From Flavobacterium coralii (GTDB lineage: Bacteria; Bacteroidota; Bacteroidia; Flavobacteriales; Flavobacteriaceae), in assembly GCF_019891545.1 (NCBI RefSeq), contig NZ_JAHDIU010000004.1, positions 310,001 to 374,000 of the forward strand: 64,000 nt of DNA, written 5' to 3'. A program made the translations under genes and the position numbers. The notes under the pieces are model-generated. The model saw nothing but the letters and a program-made list of their open reading frames with translations, made no database searches and was not told where the DNA came from. Shown here one piece after another: positions 33,470 to 40,982 of this stretch. Positions within the stretch are counted from its first letter, which is position 1; the number at the start of each line of letters is the position of its first letter.

Positions 33470-34981
33470 ATGAACAAATTAATTGTAATCCTGGTTTTAC
33501 TGTTGTCTTCCTTACCTTCATTTTCCCAGCACAATGCAGGCACCAAAGGAAAAATACTAATGATAGTCAGCAATCCGGCTGTAAGCAAACAAACCAACTG
33601 GCCTATAGGCGTATGGTATTCAGAATTAACCCATCCGTACTGGATATTTTCAGAAAATGGCTACGCCGTAGATATTGCAAGTTTAGATGGCGGAGAAATT
33701 AAATTTGATTCTTTTTCAGATCCTGAAGATGAAAGTGGGTATGCTGCTTTTGATTATATATCACTCGGCTTTAAAAAAGACCCAAATAAGGTGGCAATCA
33801 TCAAAAATTCAATAAAATTATCTGCTGTTAATCCTCACGATTATAAAGCAATATTTGTATGCGGCGGGCAGGGACCTATGTACACCATGTACAGGAACAA
33901 AGAGATAGAAAAGTTTTTCTCTGATTTTTACGAAACAGGAAAGCCATCTGCAGCTATATGCCATGGCACCTGCATTTTGCTTACCACTAAAGGCAGCAAC
34001 GGCAAACTATTGGTAGAAGGCAAAAAGTGGACAGGCTTTGCAAGCAGCGAAGAACAGTATGCCGATAATTATGTGGGAATGAAAATACAACCCTTCCGCA
34101 TAGAGGATGAAGCTAAAAAAATACCCAATACCACATTTGTTACTGGGCATCCTTTTGAAGCCTTTGCCGTAAAGGACGGCAACCTTATAACAGGCCAGCA
34201 ACAAAATAGTGGTGCGGCAGCAGCTACCCTGGTTATTGATGAGCTGGAAAAACAGAAACAGAATTATCCGACTTATGTACTTGTACATGGCGCATGGGCC
34301 GATGAAAGCGCATGGGGCTTTGTGCGCAACAGCCTTGCCGTTAATGCAAATGTAGAAGTTATAAACCTGCCCGCGCACGGCATTGATTTAACAGATGCAG
34401 CTAAAGTATCGTTATCAGATTATGTTGAGACAGTAGAAAACCGCATCAGGAACTATAAGGGCAAAGTAATACTTGTCGGGCACAGCATGGCGGGCATAAT
34501 CATATCTCAGGTAGCAGAAAATATGCCTGATAAAATTGATAAACTTATCTATGTGTCGGCCTATCTCCCAAAAAACGGAGAGGATATTCTATCATTATCC
34601 AAAAAAGACAAGCAAAGCCTTGTGGGCAATGCACTGCAATTCAATACCGGTTATACCGCTGCAACCATTAAAAAGGATGTTATAGCACCTGCTGTTTGTG
34701 CCGACTGCCCTGATTACATGAAAGACATACTGGTTAAATACCACAAAGAAGAACCCGTTAAACCTTTAGGAGATAAGGTAACACTCACAAAGGTTAAATT
34801 CGGCAGTATACCCAAATACTATATCCATACAACTAATGACAAAGCAGTAGGCTATGCCCTGCAGCAACAAATGGTAAAAGATAATGGCGGTATTAAAGAG
34901 ACATTTATGATGAACACTTCGCACCTTCCATTCGTTGTAAAGCCGGATGAGTTTGTAGCAATCATTAAATCTATAAAATAA
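33470..34981 (+). CDS. Secreted fusion: DJ-1/PfpI domain plus alpha/beta hydrolase
   Basis: A 503-residue protein of two enzymes in one frame. After a signal peptide (LIVILVLLLSSLPSFS) residues ~25-260 form a DJ-1/PfpI domain of the Hsp31/chaperone-glyoxalase type, with nucleophile Cys164-His165 in AAICHGTC and the acidic GGQGPM loop. Residues ~265-503 form an alpha/beta hydrolase with LVHGAWADESAW (oxyanion region), nucleophile Ser339 in VGHSMAG, and a catalytic His near 485 (TSHLPF). Predicted periplasmic. It is followed after 7 bp by the reductase. The HxlR context suggests a response to a small reactive or aromatic compound; this is inference. Confidence 0.88.
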   Translation: MNKLIVILVLLLSSLPSFSQHNAGTKGKILMIVSNPAVSKQTNWPIGVWYSELTHPYWIFSENGYAVDIASLDGGEIKFDSFSDPEDESGYAAFDYISLGFKKDPNKVAIIKNSIKLSAVNPHDYKAIFVCGGQGPMYTMYRNKEIEKFFSDFYETGKPSAAICHGTCILLTTKGSNGKLLVEGKKWTGFASSEEQYADNYVGMKIQPFRIEDEAKKIPNTTFVTGHPFEAFAVKDGNLITGQQQNSGAAAATLVIDELEKQKQNYPTYVLVHGAWADESAWGFVRNSLAVNANVEVINLPAHGIDLTDAAKVSLSDYVETVENRIRNYKGKVILVGHSMAGIIISQVAENMPDKIDKLIYVSAYLPKNGEDILSLSKKDKQSLVGNALQFNTGYTAATIKKDVIAPAVCADCPDYMKDILVKYHKEEPVKPLGDKVTLTKVKFGSIPKYYIHTTNDKAVGYALQQQMVKDNGGIKETFMMNTSHLPFVVKPDEFVAIIKSIK

Positions 34982-34988
34982 TTTTTAA

Positions 34989-35632
34989 ATGAATATAGCA
35001 GTAATAGGAACAGGAAACGTGGGCGGTGCTCTGGCACAAAAATGGGCAGGCAAAGGCCACACAATTTGTTTAGGTGTAAGGGATATGGGAGGCTTTAAAG
35101 GAAACGCGATAGTAGCTCATGAAAATATTAAGGCACTAAGCATTGACGAAGCAGTACAAAAATCGGATATAATTTTACTGGCAGTACCCGCTGCTAACAC
35201 CATAGAAGCTGTTAAGGCACTGGGCGACACCACCGGTAAAATAATTATAGATGCCATGAATATCATTATGAACAAAGGCCCGGAAGGGTTTACCAATACA
35301 TCAGATGCTATATTAGCGAACACACAAACAGAAGATGTTGTTAAGTGCTTTAACACTACAGGCTATAACAATATGGCCGATACTGTTTATGATGATATGC
35401 AGATTGATATGTTTGTTTGCGGCAACAGCACTAAGGGCAAAGAAGCGGCAACAGCACTAAGGGCAAAGAAGCGGCAACACAGTTAGCCATTGATGCCGGG
35501 TTTGGCAAATGCTATGATGTTGGCGGAAACGATAAATTCCTCCTTATGGAACAATTTGCCTGGTTCTGGATTAACCTTGCCATGTTTCAGGGGCAAGGCA
35601 GGGAGATAGGGTTTAAATTGTTAAGCAGGTAG
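34989..35632 (+). pseudogene. F420-type NADP oxidoreductase-like protein, frameshifted by a 26-bp duplication
   Basis: The gene starts with a Rossmann motif VIGTGNVGGALA and reads as an NADPH-dependent F420-reductase-like protein (VPAANTIEAV, DAMNI, KCFNTTGYNNM, DMFVCGN). At 35421-35472 a 26-bp unit is present twice in tandem. This shifts the frame, giving a stop at 35486 and a 165-residue product with a wrong tail. Removing one copy restores an open frame to the TAG at 35632 (EAATQLAIDAG to GFKLLSR), about 205 residues, normal for the family. So it is a recent lesion, a slippage switch or an assembly error. It forms an operon with the fusion gene. Confidence 0.88.
35421..35472 (+). repeat. 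26-bp perfect tandem duplication
   Basis: Two exact copies (35421-35446 and 35447-35472) followed by a 7-base partial third copy. Length 26 is not a multiple of three, so copy number sets the reading frame of the reductase gene. Confidence 0.95.
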
Positions 35633-35652
35633 AGAATAAGCCTTAAATATTT

Positions 35653-35678
35653 AAAGCTCCGCTATGCGGGGCTTTTTT
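35653..35678 (+). terminator. Intrinsic terminator after the reductase
   Basis: AAAGCTCCGC-TAT-GCGGGGCTTT plus T tract, identical in stem to the two mini-lipoprotein terminators 3 kb upstream but with loop TAT instead of ATA. Confidence 0.9.
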
Positions 35679-35727
35679 ATTTTATGTTAATTTTATAATT
35701 ATATTAGCCCGACCAACTGACCAAATT

Positions 35728-37302
35728 ATGACTACCAAAGAGCTTATAAAAAAAGCAGAGCAGCTTTTTAAAGAGAAAAAATATCAGGAAATAATTGACC
35801 TTCTACCTGATGAATTATTAGCTGAACATAATAGTGCAGAACTTTATGCTTGGAGAGGGAGAGCCTATAACGGATTAAATAGTTTTGATAATGCATTAGA
35901 AAATGCTAATAAGGCAATTGAACTTGATGGACAATCATATTTGGCTTATCATGTTAGAGGATATATTTGTCATGAAAAAAATGAATTTAATAAAGCTATA
36001 GAAGATTACACCAAAGCTATTAGGATAAATCCTAAATATGAAGACGCTTATTATAATAGAGGAGTTGTTTGGGATGAATTAGGGGAACTGGATAAGACCA
36101 TAGAAGATTACACCAAAGCTATTGGGATAAATCCTAAACATGCATACGCTTATTATAATAGAGGAAATGCTTGGTATAAAAAAGGGGAACTGGATAAAGC
36201 CATAGAAGATTACACCAAAATTATTGAAATTGATTCTAAATATGCGACGGCTTATTATAATAGAGGAATTGCTTTTAGCGATAAAGGAGAACTCAATGAA
36301 GCTATTAAAAATTATCAAATATATTTAGACTTAACCCTTGAAGAAAACGATTACTGGACAAAACAGGCAAAAGCAAACATTCAAGAACTGGAGCGAAAAA
36401 TTAAAAGTCCTGATTATGATGACATAACCAATATTGTTGATAAAATAAAAGAAGCCTTAATTTTTGAAGAAGATTGCATAACTCACTACACTTCCCTATC
36501 CACCGCAAAAATATTAATTCTTAAAACAGGCAGTACATTTAGGATTTCGGAAGGCGCATTTTTAAATGATACATCGGAAGGAAGGGCGTTATTTGATTTT
36601 TTAACCGACTTCCACATTACTGAAACAACAAACGACAAGACAATAGCAGAACCTTTTACCGAAAAACCTTTTATTGGGAGTTTTGTACCTAAAACCAAAC
36701 ATGATGACCTTACCCTATGGCGTATGTATGGAAAGGAAAGCGGCACAGAAGCAAAGGGTTGCGCACTTACTATAGACAGGGAGAAGTTTGTTGACGCAAT
36801 AAAAAAATCTATAAAAGCCAATAACACAGCGGAAAACTCATTAACAAATGATGACTTCACTTTTTACAGGGTAGCATATTTGGAGAAGAAAAACAAAAAA
36901 ACTCATTTTTTGATACCGGGCGTTAGCACTAAAACTGCAAAACAATTAAACGAACTGATGTCAGAATTATCAGAAGAAATAAAAAAGGTTAAGCCCGAAG
37001 ACAAAATAATCATTACAGAAAAACTTAATGAAATAGCCTATTTATTTAAAAGTGCCGATTATTTGTTTGAACATGAAGTACGCCTGATAATTGATGGTGT
37101 TGGCTTTGCAAAAGGCATTGATGATGAAACACCCAAAGTATTTATTGAATTGGTTGACATACGCCCGGCATTACACCAGATAACATTAGGGCCTAAAATA
37201 GAAAAAGCCGAAGAATGGGCCTCTACATTTAATTACTACCTTAAGCAAAACTACGAAAACTTGAACACCAAAATAGTCATTTCACATTTGCCTTTTAAGT
37301 AA
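35728..37302 (+). CDS. TPR-repeat protein with C-terminal DUF2971 domain
   Basis: A 524-residue cytoplasmic protein. Residues ~1-200 are tetratricopeptide repeats with 34-residue period (for example YYNRGNAWYKKGELDKAIEDYTK), a protein-binding scaffold. Residues ~245-515 resemble DUF2971: it begins with ITHYTSLSTAKILI, has FLNDTSEG, the LTLWRMYG segment and a late HEVRLIIDG motif. DUF2971 proteins occur widely in accessory and defence-like regions, but their reaction is not established. The gene is more AT-rich than its neighbours by eye and sits next to tRNA genes, which suggests acquisition, although no integrase or att repeat was found. Confidence 0.8.
   Translation: MTTKELIKKAEQLFKEKKYQEIIDLLPDELLAEHNSAELYAWRGRAYNGLNSFDNALENANKAIELDGQSYLAYHVRGYICHEKNEFNKAIEDYTKAIRINPKYEDAYYNRGVVWDELGELDKTIEDYTKAIGINPKHAYAYYNRGNAWYKKGELDKAIEDYTKIIEIDSKYATAYYNRGIAFSDKGELNEAIKNYQIYLDLTLEENDYWTKQAKANIQELERKIKSPDYDDITNIVDKIKEALIFEEDCITHYTSLSTAKILILKTGSTFRISEGAFLNDTSEGRALFDFLTDFHITETTNDKTIAEPFTEKPFIGSFVPKTKHDDLTLWRMYGKESGTEAKGCALTIDREKFVDAIKKSIKANNTAENSLTNDDFTFYRVAYLEKKNKKTHFLIPGVSTKTAKQLNELMSELSEEIKKVKPEDKIIITEKLNEIAYLFKSADYLFEHEVRLIIDGVGFAKGIDDETPKVFIELVDIRPALHQITLGPKIEKAEEWASTFNYYLKQNYENLNTKIVISHLPFK
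35944..36351 (+). repeat. 102-bp tandem repeats encoding TPR units
   Basis: GCTTAT-beginning units start at 35944, 36046, 36148 and 36250, exactly 102 bp apart. The last three share long identical runs (e.g. TTATTATAATAGAGGA), so unit number could change by recombination while staying in frame. Confidence 0.9.
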
Positions 37303-37343
37303 AACAAAAAAACCCTGACATTGCTGTCAGGGACTATAGTTTG

Positions 37344-37429
37344 TACTCAAGGCGGGACTTGAACCCGCACGGGCATTACTGCCCACTGGATTTTAAGTCC
37401 AGCGTGTCTACCAATTCCACCACTCGAGC
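37344..37429 (-). tRNA. tRNA-Leu (anticodon TAA)
   Basis: On the minus strand a complete class II tRNA: acceptor GCTCGAG paired with CTTGAGT, anticodon loop CTTAAAA (TAA), a long variable arm GGGCAGTAATGCCC, T-loop GTTCAAGTC, discriminator A. CCA is not encoded. Confidence 0.97.
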
Positions 37430-37446
37430 TTAATTAGGTAGTGTTG

Positions 37447-37519
37447 AGCGAAAAACGGGATTCGAACCCGCGACCTCCACCTTGGCAAGGTGGCGCTCTA
37501 CCAACTGAGCTATTTTCGC
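37447..37519 (-). tRNA. tRNA-Gly (anticodon GCC)
   Basis: On the minus strand: acceptor GCGAAAA/TTTTCGC, D-arm AGCTCAGTTGGTAGAGC, anticodon loop TTGCCAA (GCC), T-loop GGTTCGAATCC. CCA not encoded. It lies 17 bp upstream of tRNA-Leu in the same direction, so both may come from one transcript. Confidence 0.97.
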
Positions 37520-37680
37520 ATTATATCAATTACCGCTGTTTGGTTCAGTATTGCGAGTGCAAATGTAGCACATAATTTTATTTTTGCAAGTGTTTTTCGA
37601 AAAAAAATTCATCAAAAAACATAACCAATTGATAACGTTATCCTTAAAAATAAACTTTTTTTTCGCCCGTATAACCCTGC

Positions 37681-40287
37681 CTACCGCGCCAGCATCCGCT
37701 TAATCTCGTTAAGCTTCATTAAAGCCTCTACAGGGGTAAGGGTGTTAATGTCAATATTGATTATTTCTTCTTTAATTTCTTCCAGTAGCGGGTCGTCAAG
37801 ATTAAAAAAGCTAAGCTGCATTTCTTCTTTAGCCGATGCCTTTATATTGGCAAGCGCTTCGCCGCTGTGGTCTTTTTCCAGCTTTTTAAGCATTTTTTGG
37901 GCTTTCTGAACAACGGTTTGCGGCATACCCGCCATCTTGGCCACATGAATACCAAAGCTGTGCGCAGAGCCGCCTTTTACAAGCTTGCGTATAAACAGCA
38001 CCGTATCTTTTAATTCTTTTACAGAAACATTATAATTCTGTATGCGGGCAAATATATCCTGCATATCGTTGAGCTCGTGGTAATGCGTGGCAAAAAGCGT
38101 TTTGGGCTGTGCCGGGTGCTCGTGCAGGAATTCGGCAATGGCCCAGGCTATAGATATACCGTCATAAGTGCTGGTACCGCGCCCAATCTCGTCAAGCAAT
38201 ATCAGGCTGCGGTCGGATATATTGTTAAGGATGCTGGCTGTTTCGTTCATCTCTACCATAAAAGTAGATTCGCCCATAGAAATATTGTCGCTTGCCCCTA
38301 CCCTGGTAAAGATTTTATCTACCACGCCCATGCGAACGCTACCGGCAGGCACAAAGCTGCCCATCTGCGCCAGCAGTACAATAAGCGCCGTTTGCCTTAA
38401 TATTGCCGACTTACCCGACATGTTGGGCCCGGTTATCATAATAATTTGCTGCTGCTCTCTGTCAAGGTATACATCGTTGGTAATGTATGGCGTGCCAACG
38501 GGCAGTTGCTTTTCTATCACGGGGTGTCGCCCATCTTTAATTTCCAGCTCAAAACTGTCATCAATTTCCGGGCAGATGTATTTATTATCCAGTGCCAGTT
38601 GTGCAAAAGATGCCAGGCAGTCTACCTGCGCAATTAGCCCCGCATTAAGCTGAACCGGCTTGATATAGGTGCCTATCCATACCACAAGCTGTTCAAACAG
38701 GCGCGTTTCTATCTGCTGTATCTTTTCTTCGGCACCCAGTATTTTTGTTTCATACTCTTTCAGCTCTTCCGTAATGTAACGTTCTGCGTTCACAAGAGTC
38801 TGTTTACGAATCCACTCTGCAGGCACTTTATCTTTATGCGTGTTGCGTACTTCTATATAATAACCAAAAACATTATTAAATGCTATTTTAAGCGATGTAA
38901 TACCTGTGCGCTCTGCTTCCCGTTTTTCTATACCATCAAGAAATTCTTTCCCGCTATAAGCTATACGGCGCAGTTCGTCAAGCTCATCGCTTATACCTTT
39001 GGCAATGGCATTACCTTTTGCTATGCTTACGGGCGCATCGGGGTTAAGCGTTTCCTTAATTTTTTCACGAAGCAGGTCGCAGCCGTGCAGGCTGTCGCCG
39101 ATAGCTTTTAATGCATCGTTCTTACTCTCAAGTGCCAGGTGCTTAACTGGCACAATGGCATCAAGGGAGTCTTTAAGGTAAATTACCTCACGCGGACTAA
39201 CCTTGCCCGTGGCGATTTTAGAGATAAGCCGCTCAAGGTCGCTTATCTGCTTTACCTGCTGCTGTATTTTTTGCAGCACATTTTTATTTTCTGTCAAATA
39301 CGATACTACCTGGTGGCGTGAACGTATTTTGTGGGCATCCTTAAGCGGAAGTGCCAGCCAGCGCTTTAAGAGCCTGCCGCCCATAGGCGAAAGCGTACGG
39401 TCTATAACATCAAGCAGGGTTACGGCATTAGGGTTATTGCTTTGGTACAGCTCCAGGTTGCGGATGGTAAAACGGTCCATCCAAACATAGGCATCTTCCG
39501 CTATGCGCTGAATGGCGGTTATGTGCTGCACTTTGTTGTGCTGGGTTTCGCCAAGATAATAGAGTACGGCTCCCGAAGCTATTACACCTTCCGGCAGTTC
39601 ATCTACACCAAAGCCTTTGAGCGAATTGGTCCCGAAATGGGTGGTAAGGCTTTCAAAAGCATAATCTTCTTTATATACCCAGTCCTCAAGGTAAAAAACG
39701 TGGTAATCGTCGCCAAAGGTGTCACGGAAGTTGTTCTTTTCGGCTTTTGGCACGAGTAATTCGCTTGGGCTGAAGTTTTGCAGGAGTTTATCTATATACT
39801 CCTCATTGCCCTGTGCGGTTAAAAACTCGCCGGTAGAAACATCCAGGAAAGAAATCCCTAAAGTTTTACGCCCGAAATATACCGATGCTAAAAAATTATT
39901 TGATTTGGATTGCAGCACCTCATCATTAAGCGATACACCGGGCGTTACCAGTTCGGTTACCCCGCGCTTAACAATGGTCTTGGTCATTTTAGGGTCTTCA
40001 AGCTGGTCGCAGATAGCAACACGTAGCCCCGCCTTTACCAGCTTTGGCAAATAGGTATTAAGCGAGTGGTGCGGAAACCCCGCAAGCGCTGTTTCGGTTT
40101 CGCTGCCGTTGCCGCGTTTGGTAAGCACTATGCCCAGTATGCCCGCCGCCCTTATAGCATCTTCACCAAAAGTTTCATAAAAATCGCCCACGCGAAACAG
40201 CAGGCAGGCATCAGGATATTTAGCCTTAATGCTGTTGTACTGCTTCATTAAAGGAGTTTCTTTTGCGCTTTTATCTTTAGTTGCCAA
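37681..40287 (-). CDS. mutS: DNA mismatch repair protein MutS
   Basis: An 868-residue MutS that binds mismatches and recruits MutL. The mismatch-reading Phe-x-Glu is in [10 protein letters not shown]. The ATPase has Walker [10 protein letters not shown], the signature [10 protein letters not shown], Walker [17 protein letters not shown] and the ATHYHEL switch. The C terminus keeps the short [16 protein letters not shown] dimerisation helix. I placed the start at a TTG (40287), which gives [17 protein letters not shown], as expected for the family. The ATG at 40329 would add 14 hydrophobic residues unlike MutS. Confidence 0.96.
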   Translation of the reverse strand: MATKDKSAKETPLMKQYNSIKAKYPDACLLFRVGDFYETFGEDAIRAAGILGIVLTKRGNGSETETALAGFPHHSLNTYLPKLVKAGLRVAICDQLEDPKMTKTIVKRGVTELVTPGVSLNDEVLQSKSNNFLASVYFGRKTLGISFLDVSTGEFLTAQGNEEYIDKLLQNFSPSELLVPKAEKNNFRDTFGDDYHVFYLEDWVYKEDYAFESLTTHFGTNSLKGFGVDELPEGVIASGAVLYYLGETQHNKVQHITAIQRIAEDAYVWMDRFTIRNLELYQSNNPNAVTLLDVIDRTLSPMGGRLLKRWLALPLKDAHKIRSRHQVVSYLTENKNVLQKIQQQVKQISDLERLISKIATGKVSPREVIYLKDSLDAIVPVKHLALESKNDALKAIGDSLHGCDLLREKIKETLNPDAPVSIAKGNAIAKGISDELDELRRIAYSGKEFLDGIEKREAERTGITSLKIAFNNVFGYYIEVRNTHKDKVPAEWIRKQTLVNAERYITEELKEYETKILGAEEKIQQIETRLFEQLVVWIGTYIKPVQLNAGLIAQVDCLASFAQLALDNKYICPEIDDSFELEIKDGRHPVIEKQLPVGTPYITNDVYLDREQQQIIMITGPNMSGKSAILRQTALIVLLAQMGSFVPAGSVRMGVVDKIFTRVGASDNISMGESTFMVEMNETASILNNISDRSLILLDEIGRGTSTYDGISIAWAIAEFLHEHPAQPKTLFATHYHELNDMQDIFARIQNYNVSVKELKDTVLFIRKLVKGGSAHSFGIHVAKMAGMPQTVVQKAQKMLKKLEKDHSGEALANIKASAKEEMQLSFFNLDDPLLEEIKEEIINIDINTLTPVEALMKLNEIKRMLAR

Positions 40288-40389
40288 GGGTATCTGCTTT
40301 TTAATTAACCAAAAGGCGAATTTAATCAAAATACCAAAAACTAAACAGCTATGTTGGTAAGTGGTGGATAAGTAAACAGCAATAATGCT

Positions 40390-40397
40390 TACATTTG
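40390..40397 (+). promoter_or_regulatory. Candidate -7 element for the RNA methyltransferase
   Basis: TACATTTG matches TAnnTTTG and lies 19 nt before the ATG at 40417. A TTG at the usual -33 distance is not obvious. Confidence 0.4.
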
Positions 40398-40416
40398 CTT
40401 TTTATGCAATTTATAA

Positions 40417-40965
40417 ATGAGAAAACTGGAAAACAGCGAACTGGGAAGAAAAAGCATTGAAGATTTTAAGCAGGCCGAAAAAACACCGCTCATCATTATA
40501 CTGGATGACATACGCAGCCTGCATAACATCGGCTCTGTGTTCCGTACCGCCGATGCCTTTCTGGTAGAAAAGGTTTACCTGTGCGGCATAAGCGCCACAC
40601 CGCCAAACAAAGAAATAAACAAAACAGCGCTTGGCGCTACCGAAACTGTTGCCTGGGAATACCGCAACGATGTGGTGGAACTGATAAAAGAACTCCGCGA
40701 TAACGGCACCGAGGTATGGGCTATAGAGCAGGTGGATACCGCGGTTTACCTTAATGGATTTGTACCGAAAAGCAACAGGAAATATGCTGTTATATTCGGC
40801 AACGAAGTTAAAGGAGTACGGCAGGAAGCTATACAGCTTTGCAACGGAGCGATAGAAATACCCCAGCTTGGAACTAAACATTCCCTCAACATTTCAGTTA
40901 GTGCAGGCATAGTTGTATGGGATATCTTTCAAAAAAACTATACACAGGCTGATATGCAGCCTTAA
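40417..40965 (+). CDS. SpoU/TrmH-family RNA 2'-O-methyltransferase
   Basis: A 182-residue SPOUT methyltransferase with the three family motifs: motif 1 LHNIGSVFRTADAF (Asn and Arg), motif 2 VIFGNEVKGV, motif 3 IPQLGTKHSLNISVSAG giving the trefoil-knot SAM site. It lacks an N-terminal substrate-binding extension, so it is near the minimal catalytic size and is probably a tRNA ribose methylase. The exact site is unknown. It is divergent from mutS. Confidence 0.92.
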   Translation: MRKLENSELGRKSIEDFKQAEKTPLIIILDDIRSLHNIGSVFRTADAFLVEKVYLCGISATPPNKEINKTALGATETVAWEYRNDVVELIKELRDNGTEVWAIEQVDTAVYLNGFVPKSNRKYAVIFGNEVKGVRQEAIQLCNGAIEIPQLGTKHSLNISVSAGIVVWDIFQKNYTQADMQP

Positions 40966-40982
40966 CTTGCTATTTTTATAAA

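Noticed and set aside
33470-34981. Two separate genes (DJ-1 and hydrolase) wrongly joined
   Set aside because: The frame is open throughout, there is no internal start with a signal peptide, and the linker is short and regular.
35944-36351. Regular repeats that could be read as a CRISPR-like array
   Set aside because: Period is 102 bp with no unique spacers, stays in frame, and encodes 34-residue TPR units; there are no cas genes.
37303-37680. tRNA-Leu/tRNA-Gly as the integration site of a genomic island
   Set aside because: No integrase, no duplicated tRNA 3' end and no flanking direct repeat was found; only base composition hints at acquisition of the TPR gene.
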